This document shows positions 9,201 to 17,103 of a stretch of 64,000 bases of DNA, piece after piece. The DNA comes from Oscillospiraceae bacterium. Lineage in GTDB: Bacteria > Bacillota > Clostridia > Saccharofermentanales > Saccharofermentanaceae. The translations under genes were made by a program, and so were the position numbers. The stretch covers positions 33,363 through 97,362 of the forward strand of contig SVIZ01000009.1 of NCBI GenBank assembly GCA_015069205.1. Reading direction: 5' to 3'. Each line of letters starts with the position of its first letter. Position 1 is the stretch's first letter. A model generated the notes under the pieces. That model saw only the letters and a list, made by a program, of their open reading frames with translations, had not been told where the DNA came from and made no database searches.

Positions 9201-10877
9201 TTATTTCTTTGTGATCCGCGCTTCGAAAACGCCGTCCTTAAGATCTGTCGTAAGCTTTAATTTGTGCTGTTCAAATATCCTTCCGGCGATTGCGATTCCG
9301 GTGCCGGGAGTGAACTTGCCGGCCGTTGTTTTATTCCTGATGGTGATTGATTTTGATGTAATGGCCGCCTCGATCTTCGCATCTTTGTTTCCATATTTAA
9401 CGGCATTGTCGACAAGACAGAAAAGTGCTGTGTTGAAATAGTCCCTTTCGGTCATGTATTCGGCATCTCCCTTGATGTCAATGCCGGCACCTGCTTTGGA
9501 TGCGACTTCTTCGAGACACTTGCGGATGGAGGTTTTCGAGAGCCTGAGAGACGTCTTATCGGCGGTCTTAAGTATCGACTCGATATCAGCGTTCATCTCC
9601 TGTGTCTTTGCAAGGATACGGTCTGCGTAACGGTCCTTTTCAGAAGCGTCACTGACATCTTTCAGGTTCTCGGCATAGCCTCCGAGTATCTGCAGAGGTG
9701 TCTTCAGGTTATGGGCCAGGGAATCGATAAGGCTATTCTTGAACCTGTTATTCTCATAGGCCTTCTTATACTGCGAATACGGCCTTACCGCTGTAAGACA
9801 GGGAATTCCGATTGAGAATACCAGAAGTACGATTCCGGCTATCAGAAATACCGGCTTGAAATAATCCTTATAATCGAGAGTGGTAGAGACGGATTCAACA
9901 AGATACTTTTGTCCGTTTATCTCAATGACGGCAAGTCTGCCCATGGTGTAATAGCCGTTATTCCGCATTCCCGCACGTGCACTGAAGATCTCTCCATACT
10001 GTTTTCTGATCCTGCCGTCTGTCTCACGTTCAAACTTCTCGAGATCGCTCATGCTGTTTGCAAGAAAGATATCCCCGTTTTGTCCGAAGAAAGCATCCGG
10101 TCTGTCACACCTTAAGAACAGGCGGTACATGTCACCGAAATCCGTATTCTCATTGTAAATATTTGTGGAATACAGATCAGCTTTGGAAGGATCCGTAAAA
10201 TCCCAGCTCTGATCTGAAGAATATCTGCGGTAATCGTAGTCTTCCAGATGTGCTTTGCCTATATGGAATGTATTTTGATCTTCGTAGTATGTCTCAATGA
10301 CAGGAATGCGGTATTGAAGGGCCCCGCTAGAGATGATACAGGCAACAAACAGAGCCTGTCCCCTGCCAAAATTCGAAAACTCAGCCGCGCTCCAGCTGTT
10401 GCCGACATAATAGTTTCTGTTGCGGTCATTGTAGTTCAAGCTCCCGGTCTCATCGCATGTTTTGTAATAGATCGTCCAATCATCATTGATCGTAACGGTG
10501 CTTTTCCCTTTTGCGAGGAGCTCCTCATCGTCTGTCAGACAGATCCATTCCCTGGTATTTTTTTCGAGCGGGACACTGTTGTAATCCGTCTCGAAAACTG
10601 TGTCAAAACTTCCGTCCTCATTGACTTTGGCAAACCTAATATAATCAGCGGTATACAAATTGCAGAATATATCAATAAATGTCTCGTCCAACTCGCCTTC
10701 ATCGTATTTTTTGATTAATTCTTCATACTTTTCAAAGATGAAATCTTGCCCTTTTTCCAAAGAATCATCATATGACAAATGAAGATACGATTTAAACAAA
10801 GCAAAGATCACCGCACCGATAACGATTCCGATGAGCAATCTTCCGATCAGAAAACTGAAATAAGACTTTCTCTTCAT
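9201..10877 (-). CDS. Sensor histidine kinase with large extracytoplasmic domain
   Basis: This 558-residue protein is the membrane sensor of a two-component pair with the regulator at 10929-11597. A helix at residues 10-28, an outer domain of about 310 residues rich in Tyr and Asp, and a second helix at 341-361 precede the kinase core. The phosphorylated His389 lies in SLAHNLKTP, the N box is LVDNAVKYGN, and the G box is PGTGIAIAGRI. The HAMP linker is short or absent. GGGAGGA precedes the ATG by 8 bases. It lies 51 bases downstream of the regulator gene and is probably co-transcribed. The outer domain matches no sensor fold I know. Divergent znuABC raises the possibility of a metal or envelope signal, which is inference only. 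Confidence 0.92.
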   Translation of the reverse strand: MKRKSYFSFLIGRLLIGIVIGAVIFALFKSYLHLSYDDSLEKGQDFIFEKYEELIKKYDEGELDETFIDIFCNLYTADYIRFAKVNEDGSFDTVFETDYNSVPLEKNTREWICLTDDEELLAKGKSTVTINDDWTIYYKTCDETGSLNYNDRNRNYYVGNSWSAAEFSNFGRGQALFVACIISSGALQYRIPVIETYYEDQNTFHIGKAHLEDYDYRRYSSDQSWDFTDPSKADLYSTNIYNENTDFGDMYRLFLRCDRPDAFFGQNGDIFLANSMSDLEKFERETDGRIRKQYGEIFSARAGMRNNGYYTMGRLAVIEINGQKYLVESVSTTLDYKDYFKPVFLIAGIVLLVFSIGIPCLTAVRPYSQYKKAYENNRFKNSLIDSLAHNLKTPLQILGGYAENLKDVSDASEKDRYADRILAKTQEMNADIESILKTADKTSLRLSKTSIRKCLEEVASKAGAGIDIKGDAEYMTERDYFNTALFCLVDNAVKYGNKDAKIEAAITSKSITIRNKTTAGKFTPGTGIAIAGRIFEQHKLKLTTDLKDGVFEARITKK

Positions 10878-10928
10878 GTAACATCCTCCCCATATCTGCG
10901 GCCATTAACGACCCGTGCATTTTAAAGA

Positions 10929-11597
10929 TCAGTCAAACCTGTAACCGACTCCGATGAGAGTCTTGATTCGCGACCCTTCCTTTTTAAGCAATTTCCGGAG
11001 GTTCTTCACGCGGTTGTCGATCACGCGCTCGGAAATGAAATCATCTCCTCCCCAGGCGACTGCAAGCAGAAGCCTTCTCGTAACCGCGACACCCGGATGC
11101 TCCATCATGTACTTTAAGATCTGGTATTCCTTCGGCGGAAGATCGACCGTGCTGCCTGAGACGGTAACTTCAAGCTTCAGTGGATCTAAAGTTATCTCTC
11201 CGCTTGTGATGATCTTCCTCTCCTCGTGTACGGCCGTTGTCCTCTCCAGAAGAGCCATGAGCTTGCTGTACAGTATCGCTATCGAAAAAGGCTTCACGAT
11301 GTAATCGTCGGCGCCAAGCTCATAACCATAAAGAACGTCTTCTTCCCTGACCTTTCCGGTAAGAAACACGACCGGAATATCCGATCTCTTTCTGATGATC
11401 TTACAGAGTTCAAATCCGTCTATGCCCGGCATCATGACATCGAGGATTATCAGGTCATATTTCTCATTCAGGATCTTGGTTAGGCCCATGTTGCCATCCT
11501 GTGCAAGATCTAACGCGATCTTCTCGCGCCTTCCGAAATAGTCTCCAATGACCTCTCTTATCTGACTGTCGTCTTCGACGAGCAAAACCCTGTACAT
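10929..11597 (-). CDS. OmpR-family response regulator
   Basis: This 222-residue transcription factor is phosphorylated by the adjacent kinase. The receiver domain (1-118) has the acidic pair Asp9/Asp10, phosphoacceptor Asp53 in LIILDVMMP, Thr80 and Lys102 in VKPFS. The winged-helix effector domain (about 125-222) includes LPPKEYQILKYMMEHPG and ends in TLIGVGYRFD, typical of the OmpR/PhoB class. GGAGGT lies 6 bases before ATG 11597. Upstream are two 9-base direct repeats with 11-base period, the usual geometry of OmpR-class binding sites, so autoregulation is likely. First gene of the two-gene operon. Confidence 0.95.
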   Translation of the reverse strand: MYRVLLVEDDSQIREVIGDYFGRREKIALDLAQDGNMGLTKILNEKYDLIILDVMMPGIDGFELCKIIRKRSDIPVVFLTGKVREEDVLYGYELGADDYIVKPFSIAILYSKLMALLERTTAVHEERKIITSGEITLDPLKLEVTVSGSTVDLPPKEYQILKYMMEHPGVAVTRRLLLAVAWGGDDFISERVIDNRVKNLRKLLKKEGSRIKTLIGVGYRFD

Positions 11598-11630
11598 GAG
11601 TACCTCCGTCTGAGAGTATGTTACAGGTTC

Positions 11631-11650
11631 AGTGTATCGTTAGTGTATCG
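11631..11650. promoter_or_regulatory. Direct repeats, candidate response-regulator site
   Basis: AGTGTATCG occurs at 11631-11639 and 11642-11650, an 11-base period that puts both copies on one DNA face, 34 bases from the regulator start codon. OmpR-family dimers bind such tandem sites; assigning it to this regulator is inference. Confidence 0.5.
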
Positions 11651-11676
11651 ATTTGCAAAATCAACGCTTTCACGGC

Positions 11677-11703
11677 CAAAATTGAGAAAAATTATCAATT
11701 TTG
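11677..11703. promoter_or_regulatory. 9-bp inverted repeat between regulator and znu genes
   Basis: CAAAATTGA and TCAATTTTG are separated by 9 bases, immediately left of the metal-box candidate. It may be a protein-binding site; nothing shows which protein. Confidence 0.4.
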
Positions 11704-11705
11704 TC

Positions 11706-11724
11706 GAAAATGATAATCAGTTTC
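11706..11724 (+). promoter_or_regulatory. Fur/Zur-type metal box
   Basis: GAAAATGATAATCAGTTTC matches the classical 19-bp Fur box (GATAATGATAATCATTATC) at 16 positions and lies directly upstream of the -35 element of the metal importer operon. Given the ZnuABC-type genes, a Zur or Fur repressor is the likely reader. Confidence 0.65.
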
Positions 11725-11727
11725 ATA

Positions 11728-11756
11728 TTGACACTCTGCAGGGGCGCCCATATAAT
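11728..11756 (+). promoter_or_regulatory. Consensus sigma-A promoter of the znuABC operon
   Basis: TTGACA (11728-11733) and TATAAT (11751-11756) are both perfect and separated by exactly 17 bases, 42 bases before the znuA start. Confidence 0.9.
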
Positions 11757-11798
11757 AGCCTTCCGAACCAACAAATTTTATATAAAGAAAGACGGGAA

Positions 11799-12773
11799 AT
11801 GGCTTTTAAGGACTTTATCAGAAAATCCATATCACTTATGTTTGCAGGGCTCATGACAGCCTCCATGTGCGCATGTTCGGCAAACACTTCCGGGTCCGGC
11901 AAGCTCAACATCGTAACTACCATTTTCCCTGAATACGACTGGGTCAGGAACATCGCCGGCGACTATATAAATAATATCGACCTGACGCTCCTTTGCGACA
12001 ACGGCGTTGACATGCACAGCTTCCAGCCTACGGCGAGCGACATCGTAAAGATCTCTTCTTGTGATGTTTTCGTTTATGTCGGAGGCGAGTCTGACGAATG
12101 GGTCGAAGATGTTCTCAAGGAAGCTGTCAATGAAAAAATGCAGGTCGTAAAACTCATGGACGTAATCGGCGAATCCGCTGTTGAGGAAGAGATCGTCGAA
12201 GGCATGCAGGCTGAAGAAGATGGGGACGAAGGCGATGGCGGCACCGAATATGACGAGCACGTCTGGCTCTCGCTTAAGAATGCGCAGAAATGCGTACTGG
12301 CCATATCCGCTGCAATGGGTGCAGTTGACCCTTCCAACAATAAGAATTATTACATGAATTCGGTCAGCTATAACAACACTTTGGATGAACTCGACAAGAA
12401 GTACGCAGAAGCCGTTAATAACGCGGGCAGGGACACGATCCTTTTCGCCGACAGGTTCCCTTTCAGATATCTGACTGATGACTATAACCTCAATTACTAT
12501 GCGGCTTTCGCCGGATGCTCTGCCGAGACCGAGGCAAGCTTCGACACGGTAGTGTTCCTTGCGGGCAAAGTTGACGAATTAGGACTTAACGCAGTCATCA
12601 CCATCGACAGCGGTGACCAGGCGATCGCGAAAACAATAATCGAGAACACTTCATCCAAGGATCAGGAGATCCTTGTGATGGATTCAATGCAGAGCACGAA
12701 GACCTCCGATAACAGGTCTTATGTGGAGATAATGGAAAGCAATCTCGTAGTTTTGGAGAAGGCACTCGGATAA
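11799..12773 (+). CDS. znuA: Metal (zinc/manganese-type) ABC transporter substrate-binding lipoprotein
   Basis: This 324-residue lipoprotein captures a divalent metal outside the membrane and hands it to the ZnuB permease. The signal peptide ends in SMCAC, with Cys26 (or Cys24) as lipidation site. Family ligands and signatures: a histidine in DMHSFQPTASDI, another in YDEHVWLSL, FADRFPFRYL, and a late aspartate in ITIDSGDQ. Where ZnuA/AdcA proteins usually carry a His-rich loop, this one has an acidic loop (EEDGDEGDGG). ATG 11799 lies downstream of the consensus promoter, so the upstream extension of the frame to 11643 cannot be translated from that transcript. The stop overlaps the znuC start (TAATG). 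Metal specificity is inferred. Confidence 0.9.
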   Translation: MAFKDFIRKSISLMFAGLMTASMCACSANTSGSGKLNIVTTIFPEYDWVRNIAGDYINNIDLTLLCDNGVDMHSFQPTASDIVKISSCDVFVYVGGESDEWVEDVLKEAVNEKMQVVKLMDVIGESAVEEEIVEGMQAEEDGDEGDGGTEYDEHVWLSLKNAQKCVLAISAAMGAVDPSNNKNYYMNSVSYNNTLDELDKKYAEAVNNAGRDTILFADRFPFRYLTDDYNLNYYAAFAGCSAETEASFDTVVFLAGKVDELGLNAVITIDSGDQAIAKTIIENTSSKDQEILVMDSMQSTKTSDNRSYVEIMESNLVVLEKALG

Positions 12774-13480
12774 TGGAACAGCTCGTTTGCAAAAATCTTA
12801 AACTCGGTTATGAGAACATCACTCTCGCTGAAGACTTGAGCTTCAGTGTCGAAAAGGGCGACTATCTCTGCATCGTAGGCGAGAACGGCGCGGGCAAATC
12901 CACTCTCATGAGAACGATCTTAAGACTCCAGAAGCCTTTAGCAGGCACCATCGAATATAACGATGATCTCACCGCTTCAAAGATCGGCTATCTCCCTCAG
13001 CAGACTGTTGTCCAGAAGGACTTCCCGGCTTCTGTTTACGAAGTCGTCCTGTCCGGATGCCAGAACAGCCTGGGCTTTAATATTTTCTATTCAAAGGAAG
13101 CAAAGAAGAGAGCTCACGACAATATGGAGCGCCTTGGAATAAGCGACCTTGCGAAGTGGAGCTACCGTGACCTTTCGGGCGGTCAGCAGCAGAGAGTACT
13201 TCTTGCAAGAGCGCTCTGCGCAACAGAGAAGATGCTGCTTTTGGACGAACCCGTATCAGGCCTTGACCCGATGGTAACTTTGGAGATGTATGACCTTATC
13301 GACAAGCTCAATGATGAGGGCATCACGATAATAATGATCTCACACGACATCGCATGCTCCGTTAAATATGCGAAGCACGTTCTACATATCGGAAATAATT
13401 TCTTCTTCGGAACCGTTGATGACTACAAGACATCAGCTGCCGGCGCGAAGTATCTGGAGGGAGGTCATCACCATCATTAA
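12773..13480 (+). CDS. znuC: Metal ABC transporter ATP-binding protein
   Basis: This 235-residue ATPase powers the importer on the cytoplasmic face. Walker A GENGAGKST lies near residues 37-45, Q-loop LPQQ near 80, signature LSGGQQQRV near 136, Walker B MLLLDEPVSGLD near 155, and the switch histidine in ISHD near 190. Its start overlaps the znuA stop by one base. The protein ends in a natural GGHHHH, a plausible metal-binding tail suited to zinc transport. The codons for that tail also contain the GGAGG used by the following permease gene. Confidence 0.95.
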   Translation: MEQLVCKNLKLGYENITLAEDLSFSVEKGDYLCIVGENGAGKSTLMRTILRLQKPLAGTIEYNDDLTASKIGYLPQQTVVQKDFPASVYEVVLSGCQNSLGFNIFYSKEAKKRAHDNMERLGISDLAKWSYRDLSGGQQQRVLLARALCATEKMLLLDEPVSGLDPMVTLEMYDLIDKLNDEGITIIMISHDIACSVKYAKHVLHIGNNFFFGTVDDYKTSAAGAKYLEGGHHHH

Positions 13481-13484
13481 TACG

Positions 13485-14306
13485 TTGATCTCATACTTCT
13501 CATATCCGTTCGTAAGATACGCGCTAATAGTAGGCGTGCTGATCGCACTGTGCTCATCACTGCTCGGCGTAATCCTCGTATTGAAAAGATTCTCATATAT
13601 CGGAGACGGTCTTTCACATGTCGCATTCGGTGCGATGGCCATAGCAGCAGTAGTGGGCCTTACAGACCGCATGATCCTAACTCTGCCCATCACGATAATC
13701 TGCGCGATCCTTCTTTTGTGGACAGGCCAGAACACAAAGATAAAAGGTGATGCGGCCATCGCCATGATATCCGTCGGAGCGCTTGCAGTAGGTTATCTCC
13801 TGATGAACCTCTTCCCGACTTCGTCTAATATCTCAGGCGACGTCTGCACAACGCTTTTCGGTTCCATGAAGATCCTTACGCTTACCAAATCTGAGGTAAT
13901 CCTCAGTATCGTTCTGTCGGTCGTAGTGGTAATTCTTTTCGTGGCTTTCTACAACAGATTCTTTGCGGTGACTTTCGACGAGAGCTTCGCGAAAGCAGTC
14001 GGCACGAAGACCAATCTTTTGAACCTTCTCATCGCGACCATAATCGCGGTGATCATCGTTCTTGCAATGAACCTCGTAGGCTCACTCCTCGTATCCGCGC
14101 TGGTCATCTTCCCTGCGCTGTCTGCAATGAGAGTCTTCAAGAGCTTCCGCTCGGTAACCATCTGTGCGGCTGTTATATCTGTCGTCTGCGCACTTATCGG
14201 AATCATTGTCTCGATCCTGATGGACACACCGGTTGGATCGACGATAGTCATAACAGACATCGCCGCTTTCCTCGTGTGCACGATCATCGGTAAGATCAAA
14301 GGCTGA
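13485..14306 (+). CDS. znuB: Metal ABC transporter permease (TTG start)
   Basis: This permease of about 273 residues has eight or so hydrophobic helices and ABC-3 family sequence: GVILVLKRFSYIGDGLSHVAFG, LLMNLFPTSSNISGD, then AMNLVGSLLVSALVIFPALSA. I place the start at TTG 13485, giving MISYFSYPFVRYALIVG, which fits where ZnuB/MntB proteins begin. ATT 13476 is closer to the GGAGG at 13460 and cannot be excluded. The only ATG in frame (13368) would add 39 residues read entirely out of znuC and is unlikely. Third gene of the importer operon, 4 bases after znuC. Confidence 0.88.
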   Translation: MISYFSYPFVRYALIVGVLIALCSSLLGVILVLKRFSYIGDGLSHVAFGAMAIAAVVGLTDRMILTLPITIICAILLLWTGQNTKIKGDAAIAMISVGALAVGYLLMNLFPTSSNISGDVCTTLFGSMKILTLTKSEVILSIVLSVVVVILFVAFYNRFFAVTFDESFAKAVGTKTNLLNLLIATIIAVIIVLAMNLVGSLLVSALVIFPALSAMRVFKSFRSVTICAAVISVVCALIGIIVSILMDTPVGSTIVITDIAAFLVCTIIGKIKG

Positions 14307-14372
14307 TCAGATCCGCATCAGGAGTGTAATCAAACTGGTCGGATACTATCTCGTTGCACTTTGCAAGGTCTT

Positions 14373-15203
14373 TTAAATCTTTCCATCCTTAAACATCTTC
14401 ATCATCTCGTTGGTAAGGCTGTATTCGTCGGGCTGGAGTTCGATGTCTTCCCTTGAACGCCACTCGGCAACTTTGAGCTCGCCCTCATCCATCTTAATGG
14501 TGTCGTCGCCGTCAACATCGCAGTAGAAACCGACCAGGATATCGTCAACGATTCCCCACGGCTGTGATTTGTAGTAACGGATGTTCTTGACCTTAAGCCC
14601 CGTCTCTTCCATCGCTTCACGAGCGACAGTCTCTTCCAATGTCTCGCCTATCTCGGTAAAACCCGCAACGAGAGCAAAGTGCGCAAAGCCTGTCCTGTAT
14701 TTGGTCACAAGGATCTTATCGCCGTTCGTGATGCCGACTATGACTGCGGGAACCACGCGCGGGTAGAGCACGTTGCCGCATTCACACCTTAACGCGCGTT
14801 CCTTGCTGTCTATATAAGTTTCTTTTCCGCATATGCCGCAGTATCTGTTTCCGCGGTACCAGTTCGCGAGCTGGAGCGCCGTGAAAGCAAGGAAAACATT
14901 CTCTTTCCCTGCTATGCCGGAACGTCTGAATGACTTTACGTTCACGAATTCATATCCGTCAGGAATACCGGTTCCTTCCCTTGCATCAAGGAAGAAATAG
15001 AAATCTTCGTCGAGCGCGAAAAGATAAACCAGCTTGCTCTTAAGCTCTTCAGAGATCTCGCTTACACGCGGGAATGCTCCGTCCTTAACGAGGATCTCCT
15101 GGTGTCTGAAGGCCATGACAAAACTGCCTTCAGAAGGCTTTCTGTCCGGATAATAATGGTTATCAAGCTTATGCGGGTAAATGTCCTGTATCATGGTTTT
15201 CAC
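14373..15203 (-). CDS. nudC: NAD(+) diphosphatase / RNA deNADding Nudix hydrolase
   Basis: This 276-residue enzyme (GTG start; an ATG three codons later at 15194 is equally possible) hydrolyses NADH to NMNH and AMP and in this family also removes NAD caps from RNA. A zinc ribbon uses Cys122, Cys125, Cys140 and Cys142 (CGICG and CECG). The Nudix box spans residues 181-203 with all key positions: the leading Gly, Glu187, Arg195-Glu196, Glu199-Glu200 and Gly202. The NudC-specific SQPW follows at 213-216, although the usual proline-rich continuation is replaced by GIVDD. No strong ribosome site is visible. It converges with znuB, 66 bases apart. Confidence 0.92.
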   Translation of the reverse strand: MKTMIQDIYPHKLDNHYYPDRKPSEGSFVMAFRHQEILVKDGAFPRVSEISEELKSKLVYLFALDEDFYFFLDAREGTGIPDGYEFVNVKSFRRSGIAGKENVFLAFTALQLANWYRGNRYCGICGKETYIDSKERALRCECGNVLYPRVVPAVIVGITNGDKILVTKYRTGFAHFALVAGFTEIGETLEETVAREAMEETGLKVKNIRYYKSQPWGIVDDILVGFYCDVDGDDTIKMDEGELKVAEWRSREDIELQPDEYSLTNEMMKMFKDGKI

Positions 15204-15320
15204 GTCTTTCGCGGTTTTTCAAGATTTTAGCAATAGTGCCGTGAGATTTAAAGATTGCTTAAAGATAATTCCTTAACTCAGCGATACTATATGCTTATAA
15301 AATGCAGTGAGGTACCATTC

Positions 15321-16262
15321 ATGAATTATCAGCTTAACAATAAAACACTTACATCAGGACTTGTCGGCACATGGTCCTGGGGCAAAGGAAACAACGGCTC
15401 GAAAATGATCTTCGGCCAGAATTTCACTAAAGAACAGCTTAAGGAAGTTTTCGAGAAGGCGTACGCATCGGGATTCAACGCGTGGGACACCGCCGAAGTT
15501 TACGGCATGGGAACTGCTGAAACTCTCATAGGAGAATTCATCAAGGACAAGCCGGACGTGTTTATCTCGACCAAGCATTTTCCGGGCAAGAGATACAAAG
15601 ACGGCGAGACACGCGCTGCGCTCGAAGCAAGCCTTAAGCGCCTCGGATTATCCAAGGCCGACCTGTATTTTCTGCACTCGCCCAAGAATATCGAGAGCAA
15701 CATGAAAGAGATGGCCGAACTCTACAAAGAAGGCCTGATTGGCAGCATCGGCCTGTCCAACGGCAACCCGGAGCAGATTGCTCTGGCGTGTAAGATCCTT
15801 GAGGAAAACGGCGCGCATCTTGATGCCATACAGAACCACTACAGTCTTTTCGCGATGGAAAGAGAAGCATCCACACTTGCCTTCTGCAAAGAGCACGGTA
15901 TTTTGTTCTTCGGCTACATGCTTCTCGAGCAGGGTGCTTTGTCAGGCCATTACAACAAAGACCACCACTTTGAGACTTTCTCAATGAGAGGCCTGATGTT
16001 CGGAAAATCAAAGTTTAAGAAGGCCGATGCACTGATCAGCTACATCTGCGGGCTGGGCGAAAAATATTCCATCGATTCATCACAGATCGCTATCGCCTGG
16101 GGCGTGTCAAAAGGCATAATTCCGATTGTCGGCATTAACAAGCCCCGTCACGTGGAACCTCTCGCAAAGGGCCTTAATCTGGAGCTTGCAGACGAGGAGA
16201 TCTCACGCCTTGAAGAACTTGCGCTCGCAACGGGAATCAAGCAGAAAGGCACGTGGGAATAA
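15321..16262 (+). CDS. Aldo/keto reductase family oxidoreductase
   Basis: This 313-residue NADPH-dependent reductase of carbonyl compounds is cytoplasmic. The catalytic tetrad is complete: Asp56 and Tyr61 (WDTAEVYG), Lys85 (STKH) and His119 (DLYFLHSP). The NADPH loop appears late as PIVGINKPRHVEPL. Start 15321 gives MNYQLNNKTL behind GTGAGGT; the frame extends 66 bases upstream without a ribosome site. The barrel is of family length. Physiological substrate unknown; neighbours do not point to a pathway. Confidence 0.92.
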   Translation: MNYQLNNKTLTSGLVGTWSWGKGNNGSKMIFGQNFTKEQLKEVFEKAYASGFNAWDTAEVYGMGTAETLIGEFIKDKPDVFISTKHFPGKRYKDGETRAALEASLKRLGLSKADLYFLHSPKNIESNMKEMAELYKEGLIGSIGLSNGNPEQIALACKILEENGAHLDAIQNHYSLFAMEREASTLAFCKEHGILFFGYMLLEQGALSGHYNKDHHFETFSMRGLMFGKSKFKKADALISYICGLGEKYSIDSSQIAIAWGVSKGIIPIVGINKPRHVEPLAKGLNLELADEEISRLEELALATGIKQKGTWE

Positions 16263-16272
16263 AAATGAGAAT

Positions 16273-16307
16273 ACCGTCCCATTGGCTCTTTTCGCGTTTG
16301 GGACGGT
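16273..16307. terminator. Inverted repeat between convergent genes, likely terminator
   Basis: ACCGTCCCA and TGGGACGGT form a 9-bp stem with a 17-base loop. The U-tract is poor on both strands, so termination strength is uncertain. Confidence 0.5.
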
Positions 16308-16342
16308 AAATCAAATAACAAATTAATATCAATGAAATGATA

Positions 16343-16750
16343 TCAGAACGTGAACTCTTCCGGTGCTGCCGTGAAGGAGCTGAATGTGGCTGTTGCATCC
16401 TTGAAGAAGAGGACCTGTGTGTTGTCGTCATCAGGGTTATACATCGCCTTAAGATCAGGATACTTCTCGAGCATGGCAACCTTAACGTCTCTTGAATCAT
16501 CGTTGATGAGTTTGCCTGATACACGGAGCCATGTTCCTGTCTGTCCGTCAAAAGCGCAGATCTCAGCCTTCGGATTTGCACCGAGCTGCTTTGAAACGGG
16601 CTTAACCTTGCCTGTCTGGATATAAAGCTTTCCGTCATAAACGAGTGCTGTTCCGAAAGGTCTTACTCTCGGCTGGTCACCGTCAACTGTTGCGAGGTAA
16701 TAAGTTCCTGTCTTGTCCAAAAATTCAGATACTTTCTCGATGTTTGACAT
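16343..16750 (-). CDS. Pyridoxamine 5'-phosphate oxidase-like flavin-binding protein
   Basis: This 135-residue split-barrel protein of the PNPOx-like superfamily probably binds FMN or F420-like flavin as a dimer. Typical features are TYYLATVDGDQPRVRPFG near residues 16-33, the strand LYIQTGKVKPVSKQL, and a C-terminal TFSSFTAAPEEFTF. Such short clostridial members are annotated as general stress or nitroreductase-like proteins; true PNP oxidase activity is unlikely. ATG 16750 has AAGGAG about 8 bases upstream. Confidence 0.88.
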   Translation of the reverse strand: MSNIEKVSEFLDKTGTYYLATVDGDQPRVRPFGTALVYDGKLYIQTGKVKPVSKQLGANPKAEICAFDGQTGTWLRVSGKLINDDSRDVKVAMLEKYPDLKAMYNPDDDNTQVLFFKDATATFSSFTAAPEEFTF

Positions 16751-16789
16751 GGTAGTTATCTCCTTTTATTTGTTTTTATAATTTTACTC

Positions 16790-17092
16790 TTAAACTTCGT
16801 AATCAAAGCTGCTTCTTATCTTCACGTACGGTCTTACCTTCGTGTTGGCAACTTCAACATGCAGAGGATTGGAAGAATAGTTCTTCAGAGCTTCCTCGTT
16901 TTCGAAAAGTGAATCGAGCATTGCATCGCCGCTTGAACTTGTAAGCTTATCTGTGTTTACTTTTATCTCAACAAGACCCGGTATCTTGCCTTGAAGGCCC
17001 TCAAGACCTTCCTTGATGCCTGCTTTTATCTGTTCTTTCTCACTGTCTGAATATTCGTCTTTAAGTGTCCAGACTATAACGTGTCTTACCAT
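16790..17092 (-). CDS. Dabb-family (stress-responsive alpha/beta barrel) protein
   Basis: This 100-residue ferredoxin-like dimeric protein begins MVRHVIVWTLKD, the Dabb signature, with the conserved GKIPGLVEI in the middle and NPLHVEVANTKVRPYV near the end, containing the HxxV pattern of the family. Some homologues are enzymes on polyketide-like substrates; most are of unknown role. AGGAGG lies 6 bases before the start. It lies 11 bases downstream of the sugar-binding lipoprotein gene on the same strand and may be read through from it. Confidence 0.88.
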   Translation of the reverse strand: MVRHVIVWTLKDEYSDSEKEQIKAGIKEGLEGLQGKIPGLVEIKVNTDKLTSSSGDAMLDSLFENEEALKNYSSNPLHVEVANTKVRPYVKIRSSFDYEV

Positions 17093-17103
17093 AAAACCTC
17101 CTG

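Noticed and set aside
11643..11798. Longer N-terminus for ZnuA
   Set aside because: It would begin upstream of the consensus promoter and would put residues before the lipoprotein signal peptide.
13459..13480. GGHHHH at the ZnuC C-terminus as a cloning-vector artefact
   Set aside because: The codons lie in continuous genomic sequence leading straight into znuB, and two of the histidine codons differ, so it is native.
15634..16011. Antisense frames inside the aldo/keto reductase gene
   Set aside because: The reductase is complete with all catalytic residues and the antisense products show no recognisable fold.
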